NCBI RefSeq assembly: GCF_030811655.1
Contig: NZ_JAUSRE010000001.1
Location: 124,001-188,000 of the forward strand
DNA from: Pseudarthrobacter enclensis
Lineage (GTDB): Bacteria > Actinomycetota > Actinomycetes > Actinomycetales > Micrococcaceae
Length of the DNA: 64,000 bases
Direction: 5' to 3'
A program made the position numbers and the translations under genes. This document shows positions 1 through 8,366 of the stretch, piece after piece. The notes under the pieces are model-generated. The model ran no database searches. It was given only the letters and a program-made list of their open reading frames with translations, and had not been told where the DNA came from. Position 1 is the stretch's first letter, and each line of letters opens with the position of its first letter.

Positions 1-2269
1 ACATGAAGTAGCGGTCGATGTACTTGATCAGGGTCTCGTCGTCCAGGTCCTTGGCCAGCAGCTGGGCGTGCGCGGGGGTGGCGCCGCCGTTTCCGCCGAC
101 GTACAGGTTCCAGCCGTCCGCGGTGGCGATCACGCCCACATCCTTGCCGCGGGCCTCGGCGCACTCACGGGCGCAGCCGGAGACACCCATTTTGAGTTTG
201 TGCGGGCTGCGCAGGCCGCGGTAGCGCAGCTCCAGCTTGATCGCCATCGCCACGGAGTCCTGGACGCCGAAGCGGCACCAGGTGGAACCGACACAGGACT
301 TCACCGTGCGCAGGCTCTTGCCATAGGCCTGGCCGGACTCGAAGCCGGCGTCCACAAGTTCCTTCCAGATCTCGGGCAGCTGCTCCAGGCGTGCACCGAA
401 CATGTCGATCCGCTGGCCGCCGGTGATTTTGGTGTAGAGGCCGTACTTCTCGGCAACGGCGGCGATCACGCCAAGCTTCTTGGGGGTGATCTCACCGCCG
501 GCGATGCGGGGGACCACCGAGTAGGTGCCGTCCTTCTGCATGTTGGCCAGGGCGCGGTCGTTGGTGTCCTGGAGGGTGCCGCGGCCGGCGTCCAGGACGT
601 AGGCGCTGTTCTGGCTGGCCAGGATGTTGGCGATGGTGGGCTTGCAGATGTCGCAGCCCGCTCCCGTGCCGTACTTGGCCATGATCTCCTCGAAGGAGGT
701 CAGTTCCAGGACGCGGATGGCGTCGAACAGCTCCTGGCGGGACAGTTCAATGTGCTCGCACAAGGCCTTGGAGACCTCGACGCCGGACTTGGTCAGCTCC
801 GTTTCCAGCAGCTTCTTCAGCATGGGCACGCAGGAACCGCACTGGGTGCCGGCACGGGTGCAGCCCTTCAGCTCCCCGAGTTCCTGGACCGGGGCATTGC
901 CCTCGCATGCGCCGCAGCCGTTGATGGCGTCGCGGATGGTGCCGGCGGTGACGTTGTTGCAGGAGCACAGCGTGGCGTCATCCGGGAGTTCGGTCTCGGG
1001 AGCTTCGCCGCCGCCTGCCGCGCTGAGGAAGGCGCCGGGCTCTGCGGGAAGTTCGCGGCCCAGGAGCGGCCGCAGGCTCATGTACGGAGACGCGTCACCC
1101 ACGAAGATGCCGCCCAGGAGGGTCTTGGCGTCGTCGGTGGTGACGATCTTCTGGTAGACGCCGCGGGCAGGGTCCGCGTACACGATCTCCAGTGCGTGTT
1201 CTGTCCTGGCGAAGGCGTCGCCGAAGCTGGCCACGTCCACCCCGGACAGCTTCAGCTTGGTGGCGGTGTCGAAGCCGGGGAAGGTGGCGTCGCCGCCGTG
1301 CAGCCGGTCGGCCACGATCTCGGCCATGGTGTTGGCCGGGGCCACCAGGCCGAGGCACATGCCGCCGAAGTTGGCCACCTCGCCAATGGCCCAGATGCCG
1401 GGGACTTCGGTGGCGCAGTAGTCGTTGATGACCACGCCGCCGCGGGGACCCAAACTGAACACCTGTTCTCCGCCCTCGGCCGCGCGGAAAAGTTCATCGC
1501 GGGGCTTGACGCCGACCGCCACAATCACCAGGTCAGCGGGGATGATGCGTTCGTCCGCCATGAGCACCCCGGTGACCTGGCCGTCGTCGTCCGTCAAAAC
1601 TTCGCTGGGGAACACGCCGCCGTGGACTTCGAAGCCCTTCGCTTCGATGAGGCGCCCCAGGGCCTGGCCTGCGCCCTCGTCCAGCTGGGTGTTCATCAGC
1701 CACGGCGCACCGTTGATGACCACGGGCGTGGCACCCAGCTGCTCGGTGCCGGCAGCCGATTCGAGTCCCAGGAGGCCGCCGCCGATGGTCACGGCGTTGA
1801 TTTTGCGGCCGAGCCTTTCGGTCAGCTCCGCGATGGCTTTGTTGATGGCCCACACATCTTCGAGGGTGCGGTAGACGTGGGCCTTGTCGGCGCCGGGAAT
1901 GGGCAGGCGCACGGCGTCGGAGCCGGTGGCCACCACCAGTTCGTCATACGGATAGCTGTTCCCTGCAGCGGTTTCCACCGTCTTGGCGCCTGCGTTGATT
2001 TTCACCACCCGCTCGCCGGTCTTCAGGACCAGCGATCCGTGCTCCCACATGGAGGCTGTGCCCAGGGTGAGGTCCACCCCGGTATCGGTGAGGGCCTTCG
2101 AGAGTGCCACCCGGTCGTACGGGAGGTGGGCTTCCTCGGTGAGGACCGTGACATGCCAGCCGTCGAGGCCCCGGGCATGCATGGCGTCCGCAAAACGGTG
2201 GGCCGCGGGGCCGCCGCCGGCGACGACGATGCGGCGCGGAGTCTCTGTGCTTGAAGTCTGTTCGGTCAC
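1..2269 (-). CDS. nirB: Assimilatory nitrite reductase [NAD(P)H] large subunit, C-terminus cut by window edge
   Basis: Cytoplasmic siroheme enzyme reducing nitrite to ammonium with NAD(P)H. About 756 residues are visible and the C-terminus lies outside the window. Residues 1 to about 320 form the FAD/NAD(P) oxidoreductase domain, with an N-terminal Rossmann glycine motif (VVAGGGPAAHR). A BFD-like [2Fe-2S] domain follows near residues 434-485 (CSCNN, then CTRAGTQCGSC). The siroheme/[4Fe-4S] ligands are in CVGSTWC near 657 and GCAREC near 700. The start is GTG at 2269 (protein begins MTEQTSS), preceded by AAAGG; an upstream ATG at 2285 is out of frame. nirD is divergent rather than downstream, unlike the usual nirBD operon. 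A GlnR-like box and a -10 lie just upstream. Confidence 0.95.
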   Translation of the reverse strand, partial: MTEQTSSTETPRRIVVAGGGPAAHRFADAMHARGLDGWHVTVLTEEAHLPYDRVALSKALTDTGVDLTLGTASMWEHGSLVLKTGERVVKINAGAKTVETAAGNSYPYDELVVATGSDAVRLPIPGADKAHVYRTLEDVWAINKAIAELTERLGRKINAVTIGGGLLGLESAAGTEQLGATPVVINGAPWLMNTQLDEGAGQALGRLIEAKGFEVHGGVFPSEVLTDDDGQVTGVLMADERIIPADLVIVAVGVKPRDELFRAAEGGEQVFSLGPRGGVVINDYCATEVPGIWAIGEVANFGGMCLGLVAPANTMAEIVADRLHGGDATFPGFDTATKLKLSGVDVASFGDAFARTEHALEIVYADPARGVYQKIVTTDDAKTLLGGIFVGDASPYMSLRPLLGRELPAEPGAFLSAAGGGEAPETELPDDATLCSCNNVTAGTIRDAINGCGACEGNAPVQELGELKGCTRAGTQCGSCVPMLKKLLETELTKSGVEVSKALCEHIELSRQELFDAIRVLELTSFEEIMAKYGTGAGCDICKPTIANILASQNSAYVLDAGRGTLQDTNDRALANMQKDGTYSVVPRIAGGEITPKKLGVIAAVAEKYGLYTKITGGQRIDMFGARLEQLPEIWKELVDAGFESGQAYGKSLRTVKSCVGSTWCRFGVQDSVAMAIKLELRYRGLRSPHKLKMGVSGCARECAEARGKDVGVIATADGWNLYVGGNGGATPAHAQLLAKDLDDETLIKYIDRYFM

Positions 2270-2319
2270 TGTGGGCCTTTCGCATGGGCCGCAGACGGTG
2301 CTCTGCAGCTTGTGCCTCC

Positions 2320-2325
2320 AGCCTA
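2320..2325 (-). promoter_or_regulatory. Probable -10 element of nirB
   Basis: On the minus strand the hexamer is TAGGCT, identical to the -10 candidates of maf, DUF885 and accA3 in this window. It would give a leader of roughly 45 nt before the GTG of nirB. The GlnR-like box lies immediately upstream. Confidence 0.45.
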
Positions 2326-2335
2326 GGGAGGGGCA

Positions 2336-2373
2336 GTTTCGCCTCAGTTTCCCAATTGTTTCGCCAACTTAAC
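2336..2373 (-). promoter_or_regulatory. GlnR-like operator upstream of nirB
   Basis: On the minus strand the region reads GTTAA, six bases, GAAAC, six bases, GAAAC, six bases, GAAAC, so pentamers repeat with an exact 11-bp period. Actinobacterial GlnR boxes are described as gTnAC-n6-GaAAC, and this matches that pattern with one mismatch in the first pentamer. It lies about 11 bp upstream of the candidate -10, where a nitrogen regulator could act. Sequence only; no binding data. Confidence 0.65.
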
Positions 2374-2528
2374 TTCTGCATCACGGGGACATTTCGTGCG
2401 GCGTTAGGTCTCTTTTACGCACCGGACACATTGCCCGCACCCGGTTGAAACACCCGGACCCTAGCGTGGAACACGGTTGCAGAAGCGGCCACTGCAAAGG
2501 ACAACAGGCACAGGGAAAGGAGCCGGAC

Positions 2529-2909
2529 ATGACGGCAACACTGGAACTTGGGGCGCTCGCCGCCGAATCAGACCTCGCTGGATTCGAGACCGGCTGGTAC
2601 CGCGTCTGCGCGGTTGACGACCTGGAGCCTGCCTGGGGAGAGGCTGCCTTGGTGGCAGGCCGCCAGGTGGCCCTGTTCCGCACCGCCCCGGCCGAAGTTT
2701 TCGCTGTGGCCCACGAGGATCCGGCCACCGGGGCCCACGTCATGGCCCGTGGCATCCTCGGTTCGAAGGGGAACCGCCCCACTATCGCCTCGCCGCTGCA
2801 CAAGGAGCTCTACGACCTTCAAACCGGCGAATGCTTCACTACGCCCGGCCTTCGGCTGGCGGCGTACAGCACCCGCATCACGGACGGCTTCGTTGAGGTG
2901 GAGCTGTAG
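2529..2909 (+). CDS. nirD: Nitrite reductase small subunit
   Basis: 126-residue NirD, the Rieske-fold small subunit that partners the siroheme NirB. The sequence has the family layout (GWYRVCAVDDL at the N-terminus, VALFRT, then SPLHKELYDLQTGEC). The Rieske Cys/His pairs are not evident, as in assimilatory NirD proteins, so it probably binds no cluster. I chose ATG 2529 because AAAGGAG ends seven bases before it; the frame is open upstream to 2445 but lacks a ribosome site there. It is transcribed away from nirB and shares a 259-bp promoter region with it. A TAGCGT hexamer at 2462 is a possible -10. Confidence 0.9.
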   Translation: MTATLELGALAAESDLAGFETGWYRVCAVDDLEPAWGEAALVAGRQVALFRTAPAEVFAVAHEDPATGAHVMARGILGSKGNRPTIASPLHKELYDLQTGECFTTPGLRLAAYSTRITDGFVEVEL

Positions 2910-2920
2910 CACTTAGACCC

Positions 2921-2960
2921 CAAAGGGGCGCCGGGCCTTTCGTGGCCCAGGCGCCCTTTG
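2921..2960. terminator. Bidirectional terminator between nirD and pmm
   Basis: Inverted repeat with outer arms CAAAGGGGCGCC and GGCGCCCTTTG (one bulged base) and an inner GGGCC/GGCCC stem. It sits between two convergent genes and has A/T-flanked ends on both strands, so it can serve both. Confidence 0.7.
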
Positions 2961-2978
2961 AGGTTAAAACCGCAGTTC

Positions 2979-4730
2979 CTACAGTCCCAGCGCCTCGCTG
3001 ACGTCGTGCAGGACTTCGTCCAGCGAGGCCCGTGCCGCCTGGCGGGCCGCCGGCAGTTCCGCGGCGGATTCCACCTGCTGAATGACCTCCAGGTAGCACT
3101 TGAGCTTCGGCTCCGTGCCACTGGGCCGGATGATGACGCGGGTCAGGTTGCGCGTGATGTACAGCAGGCCTTCGGTGGGCGGCAGCTCGGCGCTGCCCTC
3201 GGCCAGGTCGGTGAAGACCTCTACCGCCGATTGTCCGAACGATTCCGGCGGCGAGACCCGCAGGCGGTTCATCATGGCGTCCAGCAGTCCCAGGTCCGCC
3301 ACCCTGATGCTGAGCTGGTCGCTGGCGTGCAGGCCGTGCTGGAGGTAGAGCTCATCGAGCGTGTCGAAGACGGTTTTGCCCGCTGCTTTGGCGGTGGCCG
3401 CGAGTTCTGCGATCAGGACGGCTGCGGAAATGCCGTCCTTGTCCTTCACCAGGTCCGGCGCCACGCAATAGCCCAGTGCCTCTTCGTAGCCGTAAACCAG
3501 GCCGGGAACCCGGGAGATCCACTTGAAGCCGGTCAACGTTTCCTCGTGGGCAAAGCCGGCCGCGGCGGCGATGCGGGCCAGCAGCCTCGAGGAAACGATC
3601 GAATTGGCGAAGACGCCGGGGCTGTCCCCATCAGCGCCGGTGGCAGCGCCGTCGGCGAGCCGGGCCACCATGTGGGCGCCCAGCAGTGACCCCACCTCGT
3701 CGCCGCGGAGCATCCGCCATGCGCCGGTGTCGGGGTCCTTGGCGGCCACGGCAGCCCTGTCGGCGTCGGGGTCGTTGGCGATGACCAGGTCCGCATCCAG
3801 GCGGGCTGCCGCCTCCAGTGCAAGGTCCAGCGCGCCCGGTTCTTCCGGGTTGGGGAAACTTACGGTGGGGAAATCGGGGTCCGGATCGGCCTGTTCCGCC
3901 ACCACGGTGACATCTGTGAAACCTGCCGCCGCCAGGACGTCGACGGCCGTCCCGCCGCCGACGCCGTGCAGGGGGGTCAGGACAATGCGCAGGTCCCGCG
4001 CGGGAAAGCGTTCCTGCATGGCGAGTGCCGCCGTCGCCCGTTCGTAGTCGGCAGCGAGCGAGCCGTCCAGGACGGTCCAGCCATCCGCCGCAAGCGTTAT
4101 TGATCCCAGTGTTCCCACCGCGTCGATCCGCGCGGCAATCTCCGCATCGTAGGGCGCTACGATCTGGGCGCCGTCCCCATCCGCCGCCACGGCATGCCGC
4201 CCCAGGTACACCTTGTACCCGTTGTCCTGCGGCGGGTTGTGGCTTGCGGTGACCATGACGCCGCCGTCGCAGCCCAGGGCCCGGACGGCGTACGCCAGCA
4301 CGGGAGTGGGCAGGGCGCCCGGGAGGAGGAAGGTTTCGATGCCTGCCGCAGTGAAGATGGCAGCCGTTTCTGACGCGAAGACATCCGAGTTGTGCCGGGC
4401 GTCATAGCCGACGACGGCGCGGGGCCGGGTACCGGGCGCGGCCTTTCCCACGGCGTCCCCCAGGAAGGCGGCGAGACCTGCGGCTGCGCGGCGCACCACT
4501 ACCCGGTTCATCCGGTTGGGACCGGGACCCAAGGCAGCGCGCAGGCCGGCGGTGCCGAACTGCAGGGTACCGCGGAAGCTGTCTTCCAGTTCCTGCCGGG
4601 CTCCGGGATCACCGTCGTCCACCAGGCGGACCAGCTCAAGGAGGGCCTCCCGGGTTGCGGGGTCCGGGTCCTGGGCAGCCCATTCGCGGGCCTCGGCGAG
4701 CAGGCGAAGTTCAGCATCGGCAGTCGTCAT
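2979..4730 (-). CDS. Phosphoglucomutase/phosphomannomutase family phospho-sugar mutase
   Basis: Cytoplasmic alpha-D-phosphohexomutase of 583 residues, interconverting hexose 1- and 6-phosphates (PmmB/PGM2-like). The phosphoserine loop TASHNPP is intact, as are the metal-binding segment NDPDADR and the C-terminal phosphate-binding RPSGTEPKLK. The length fits the roughly 550-600 residue bacterial PGM2-like group. An ATG at 4736 is also in frame, but no Shine-Dalgarno sequence precedes either; ATG 4730 lies 7 nt after a TAGCGT hexamer and may be leaderless. It lies 50 bp downstream of punA on the same strand, so the two are probably cotranscribed. The same pairing is known next to deoD/pmmB in mycobacteria. 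Exact substrate preference is not resolved. Confidence 0.9.
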   Translation of the reverse strand: MTTADAELRLLAEAREWAAQDPDPATREALLELVRLVDDGDPGARQELEDSFRGTLQFGTAGLRAALGPGPNRMNRVVVRRAAAGLAAFLGDAVGKAAPGTRPRAVVGYDARHNSDVFASETAAIFTAAGIETFLLPGALPTPVLAYAVRALGCDGGVMVTASHNPPQDNGYKVYLGRHAVAADGDGAQIVAPYDAEIAARIDAVGTLGSITLAADGWTVLDGSLAADYERATAALAMQERFPARDLRIVLTPLHGVGGGTAVDVLAAAGFTDVTVVAEQADPDPDFPTVSFPNPEEPGALDLALEAAARLDADLVIANDPDADRAAVAAKDPDTGAWRMLRGDEVGSLLGAHMVARLADGAATGADGDSPGVFANSIVSSRLLARIAAAAGFAHEETLTGFKWISRVPGLVYGYEEALGYCVAPDLVKDKDGISAAVLIAELAATAKAAGKTVFDTLDELYLQHGLHASDQLSIRVADLGLLDAMMNRLRVSPPESFGQSAVEVFTDLAEGSAELPPTEGLLYITRNLTRVIIRPSGTEPKLKCYLEVIQQVESAAELPAARQAARASLDEVLHDVSEALGL

Positions 4731-4786
4731 GGGCATAACGCTATCGTCATTGCCGGTCCGCGCGCGGCAACCGGCGGCCGCGGCCG

Positions 4787-5605
4787 CTACAGCTTGGCGA
4801 TGATGTCTGCCAGCAGCCGGGAGATCCGTGGTCCTGCAGCCTGTCCGGACTCGATGACCTCCTGGTGGCTCAGCGGTTGCGGGCTGATGCCGGCGGCAAG
4901 GTTGGTGACCAATGAGATGCCGAACACCTCCATTCCGGCGTGCCGCCCGGCGATGGCCTCCAGCGCCGTCGACATTCCGATCAGGTCGGCGCCGATCCGT
5001 TTGGCGTACTGCACTTCCGCGGGCGTCTCGTAGTGGGGGCCGGGGAACTGGGCGTACACGCCTTCGTCCAGGGTGGGATCGACTTCGCGGGCCAGCCCAC
5101 GGATGCGCGGCGAATACAGGTCCGTAAGGTCCACGAACGTAGCGCCTTCCAAGGGGGAAGCGGCGGTGAGGTTGATGTGGTCACGGATCAGTACCGGGGT
5201 GCCGGGGGCCCAGGCCTCGTTGAGTCCGCCGCAGCCGTTGGTGAGGACCAGTGTGCTGCATCCGGCGGCTGCCGCGGTCCGGATGCCGTGCACCACGGCG
5301 CGGACGCCCTTGCCCTCGTAGTAGTGGGTCCGCGCGCCCAGGACCAGGGCGCGTTTGCCCTCCTTGGTCAGCACGGAGCGGATGGTGCCCACATGGCCTT
5401 CCACGGCAGGCGCGTGGAAGCCCGGAACTTCCTCTGCGGACAAGGTGGCGGTGGTCTCGCCGACCAGGTCGGCGGCTTCGCCCCAGCCGGAGCCCAGGAC
5501 CAGGGCCGTGTCGTGGCGGTCCACGCCTGTCTCTTCGGCGATGTAGTCCGCGGCGGCGCGGGCGGCGGCGAACGGGTCCGTGTTCAGGAAGTCTGTTGTA
5601 CTCAC
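4787..5605 (-). CDS. punA: Purine-nucleoside phosphorylase
   Basis: 272-residue trimeric-type purine nucleoside phosphorylase: phosphorolysis of inosine/guanosine nucleosides to free base and (deoxy)ribose 1-phosphate in purine salvage. Visible family segments are the N-terminal LVLGSGWG phosphate loop, ARTHYYEG, LTNGCGGLN, the base site GPHYETPAE, and MSTALEAIAGRHAGMEVFGISLVTNLAAG. The start is GTG at 5605. There is no ribosome-binding site, but a TAACTT hexamer ends exactly six bases before the GTG, fitting leaderless translation. pmm follows 50 bp downstream and could process the pentose phosphate released. Divergent from the lpdA-like gene. Confidence 0.93.
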   Translation of the reverse strand: MSTTDFLNTDPFAAARAAADYIAEETGVDRHDTALVLGSGWGEAADLVGETTATLSAEEVPGFHAPAVEGHVGTIRSVLTKEGKRALVLGARTHYYEGKGVRAVVHGIRTAAAAGCSTLVLTNGCGGLNEAWAPGTPVLIRDHINLTAASPLEGATFVDLTDLYSPRIRGLAREVDPTLDEGVYAQFPGPHYETPAEVQYAKRIGADLIGMSTALEAIAGRHAGMEVFGISLVTNLAAGISPQPLSHQEVIESGQAAGPRISRLLADIIAKL

Positions 5606-5611
5606 CAGTAC

Positions 5612-5617
5612 AAGTTA
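5612..5617 (-). promoter_or_regulatory. -10 element for leaderless punA
   Basis: TAACTT on the minus strand, followed by GTACTG and then the GTG start at 5605. A six-base gap puts the transcription start on the first base of the codon. Confidence 0.5.
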
Positions 5618-5702
5618 TCCTGCCGCCCCTGTTACCCCTGTCACGGCTGGCCCCGGGACGCCCTGTTTTCTTGGTGGTCAGGCGGTGGATGGGCGAGAAT
5701 GG

Positions 5703-7124
5703 ATGACTGTGACTACGCATCCAGATTTCAGTTCCCCCCGGATCGCAATCCTGGGAGGTGGTCCCGGCGGATACGAAGCCGCCATGGTGGCCGCCTCGCT
5801 CGGGGCGACGGTCACGATCATCGAACGCGCCGGGCTGGGCGGCTCCGCCGTGCTGACCGACGTAGTCCCTTCCAAGACCCTCATCGCCACGGCTGACCTC
5901 ATGACCCGGGTGGCCGAGGCCGGAGAGCTGGGAGTGAAGTTCGACGTAGACGGCGGCGACTTCGTGCCGGTGATGCACGCCGACCTCAAGCACATCAATG
6001 ACCGGCTCCTCAACCTGGCGCGCACCCAGTCCCAGGACATCCGTGACGGCCTGGAGAAGCGCGGCGTTCGCATCATCGCCGGCTCCGGCCGCCTCCTGGA
6101 CCCCCACACCATCGAGGTCCTGACGGCCGATGGGACGGAGACAGTGGAGGCCGACACCATCCTGCTGGCCGTGGGCGCACACCCCCGGGAACTGGAGACG
6201 GCGCGCCCGGACGGGGAACGGATCCTGAACTGGACCCAGATCTACGACCTGGACGACCTGCCGGAGGAACTCATCGTGGTGGGCTCCGGCGTGACCGGGG
6301 CCGAATTCGCCTCCGCCTACAACGGCCTCGGCTCCAAAGTCACCCTCGTCTCCAGCCGCGACCGTGTGCTGCCCGGCTCGGATGTCGATGCCGCCGTGGT
6401 TTTGGAGGAAGTCTTCGAACGCCGCGGAGTCCGCGTCCTGTCCCGCTCCCGCGCACAGACGGTGGAACGCACGGACGACGGTGTGGTGGTCACGCTTTCT
6501 GACGGCACGAAGGTCACCGGCAGCCACTGCCTGCTGTGCCTGGGCTCCATCCCCAACACCGCAGGCATCGGCCTCGAAGAGGCCGGAGTGGCCGTCAGCG
6601 ACAGCGGCCACATCAAGGTGGACGGCGTCTCACGCACCACCGCGCCCAACATCTACGCAGCCGGCGACTGCACCGGCGTCCTGCCGCTGGCCTCCGTGGC
6701 CGCCATGCAGGGCCGGATCGCCGTGGCCCACTTCATGGGGGACGGCGTCACCCCGCTCAAGCTCCACCAGGTGGCATCCAACATCTTCACCTCGCCCGAA
6801 ATCGCGAACGTCGGAGTGTCCGAGGCCGAAATCGAGTCCGGTAAATACCAGGCCGACGTCATCAAGCTCTCGCTGAAAAGCAACGCCCGCGCCAAGATGC
6901 GCAACGCCAAGGACGGGTTCGTGAAAATCTTTGCGCGGAAGGGCTCCGGCACGGTGATCGGCGGTGTGGTGGTGGGGCCCAACGCCTCCGAGCTGATCTT
7001 CCCCATCTCCATTGCGGTCAAGCAGAAGCTGCACGTTGACGACGTTGCCAGCACCTTCACGGTATACCCGTCGCTGACCGGATCCATCTCCGAGGCTGCC
7101 CGCCGCCTGCACGTCCATATGTAA
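5703..7124 (+). CDS. lpdA: LpdA-type NAD(P)H:quinone dehydrogenase (flavoprotein disulfide reductase family)
   Basis: 473-residue FAD protein with the disulfide-reductase fold: FAD Rossmann motif ILGGGPGGYEAAM near residues 13-25, NAD(P) motif VVGSGVTGAEFAS near 190, FAD motif NIYAAGDCTG near 317, and a C-terminal dimerisation domain. The redox Cys pair of dihydrolipoamide dehydrogenases (CxxxxC before the PSK) is absent: the segment reads GGSAVLTDVVPSK. The terminal His-Glu dyad is also lacking. This is the pattern of mycobacterial LpdA (Rv3303c), which reduces quinones rather than disulfides. ATG 5703 is used here; GTG 5709 lies 8 nt after GAGAAT and could be a leaderless start. Divergent from punA. 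Confidence 0.85.
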   Translation: MTVTTHPDFSSPRIAILGGGPGGYEAAMVAASLGATVTIIERAGLGGSAVLTDVVPSKTLIATADLMTRVAEAGELGVKFDVDGGDFVPVMHADLKHINDRLLNLARTQSQDIRDGLEKRGVRIIAGSGRLLDPHTIEVLTADGTETVEADTILLAVGAHPRELETARPDGERILNWTQIYDLDDLPEELIVVGSGVTGAEFASAYNGLGSKVTLVSSRDRVLPGSDVDAAVVLEEVFERRGVRVLSRSRAQTVERTDDGVVVTLSDGTKVTGSHCLLCLGSIPNTAGIGLEEAGVAVSDSGHIKVDGVSRTTAPNIYAAGDCTGVLPLASVAAMQGRIAVAHFMGDGVTPLKLHQVASNIFTSPEIANVGVSEAEIESGKYQADVIKLSLKSNARAKMRNAKDGFVKIFARKGSGTVIGGVVVGPNASELIFPISIAVKQKLHVDDVASTFTVYPSLTGSISEAARRLHVHM

Positions 7125-7147
7125 GGCCGTCCGCAGCGGCAGTGGGA

Positions 7148-7175
7148 GGGTGGACCCCTCCGGGATTGTCCACCC
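7148..7175 (+). terminator. Hairpin after lpdA
   Basis: Perfect 8-bp arms GGGTGGAC and GTCCACCC around a 12-base loop, beginning 23 bases after the lpdA stop. There is no clear U-tract, so termination efficiency is uncertain. Confidence 0.4.
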
Positions 7176-7232
7176 ACGCCCCGGTACTTTCGACTCTGTG
7201 GCCCTTGGTGGCGCGGGCGTCACACTGATGCC

Positions 7233-8366
7233 ATGACGGCTGCGCGGACCCTGGCACATGCGAACAAAGGCCCTGGCGTTGGGAAAGCGATGACGACGGC
7301 GGTGCTCGCCCTGCTCCTGGCCGCGTGCTCCCCGCCGGCAGGCCAAGGCGGCCCGGGTTCGACATCAGCACCGCCTCCCAGCGCGGGCGGAGCAGGCGGA
7401 ACAGCGGGCAGATCCGGCACCGGCAGCCCGGCGTGCGACCTCATCACCCCCGGGATCGCGGCCAAGGTGGACCCCGGACTTGTGCCCGTGGGCCAGAACA
7501 GCCCGGCCCGGCCACCGGGAAGCAAGGCCTACCTGTGCAGCTATTCGGGCAAATCGCCGGAACGGGGCCTGACCGCCTTGTCCGTTGCCCTGGTTTCGCC
7601 CGCTTCCGACTCTGACATCGCCAAAGCGAAGGCAACGTCCGACTGTTCGCCGGTTACCGGCATTGGTGACTTCGCCTGCCTGCAGTGGACCGGATACTTC
7701 CGCGGCGAGGCCGGCGGCGCGTCAGCCAACGTGGTCCTGACCGCCGTCAGGGGCAGCGAAACCCTCGAAATGCCGTATGTCACGGGACCGCCGATGGATG
7801 GCGGCGCCGTCCCCGACGGCAATGCCATGGCGAAGGCGCTCGCCCAGGCTGCAGCGGACGCGGGCTGGGGCAACGGCAGCCAGCTCAACGTCCCTGCCGC
7901 TCCGCCGGTGGGTCCGCCTGCCACCACCAACAATGCCGTTTGCGCGCTCTTCAGTCCCGCCCAGGTCAAGCAGGCCTTCGGGGCGGCAACGGAACCGCAG
8001 ATTCTTCCGGGCGAAGTCAGCTGCCGCTACACATTTGGCCAACTGGGGACACCCGGGCCCGACTCCATGATCTTCAGCGTCGAAGTCCTCAAGACCTCAG
8101 GTTCCCCACTCGGTGCCCCGGCCATGGGCGGCGAGCCGGTGGATGGCATCGGGGACAGTGCTGCGTTCTCCATGACCACCGAACCCGCAGGGCCCAAGGC
8201 ACTTCGACCGGCCGGGGACGTGCCCATCACGATCCTGTCCGTGCAGGCGGTCAAGGGGCAGACCGTGGCGACATTCCTGGCGCAGGTCCTGATTTCCCCG
8301 GCCGGACCCACTGCAGAGCAGACGAAGGAGCAACTCATCTCGCTGGTACGGGGCGCGGCGTTCTAG
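7233..8366 (+). CDS. Secreted lipoprotein with two DUF3558-like halves
   Basis: 377-residue putative lipoprotein. The lipobox LLAAC follows the hydrophobic MTTAVLALLLAAC segment, so the mature protein would be anchored on the outer face of the membrane; ATG 7290 would give a shorter conventional signal peptide than ATG 7233. A Ser/Pro/Gly linker of about 35 residues follows. Two similar modules come next, each with paired cysteines (ACDLITPG...YLCSYSG...CSPVTG...FACLQW, and AVCALFSP...VSCRYTFG), resembling the DUF3558/sensor-type domains of actinobacterial lipoproteins. Function unknown. Its stop abuts the stop of the convergent oxidoreductase gene with no bases between. Domain assignment is by eye. 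Confidence 0.7.
   Translation: MTAARTLAHANKGPGVGKAMTTAVLALLLAACSPPAGQGGPGSTSAPPPSAGGAGGTAGRSGTGSPACDLITPGIAAKVDPGLVPVGQNSPARPPGSKAYLCSYSGKSPERGLTALSVALVSPASDSDIAKAKATSDCSPVTGIGDFACLQWTGYFRGEAGGASANVVLTAVRGSETLEMPYVTGPPMDGGAVPDGNAMAKALAQAAADAGWGNGSQLNVPAAPPVGPPATTNNAVCALFSPAQVKQAFGAATEPQILPGEVSCRYTFGQLGTPGPDSMIFSVEVLKTSGSPLGAPAMGGEPVDGIGDSAAFSMTTEPAGPKALRPAGDVPITILSVQAVKGQTVATFLAQVLISPAGPTAEQTKEQLISLVRGAAF

Noticed and set aside
68..2254. Long open frame on the plus strand antisense to nirB
   Set aside because: Its product is low-complexity (Gly/Val/Ala/His) and unlike any family. The minus strand has a full NirB with intact cofactor motifs, so the open frame is a by-product of high GC content.
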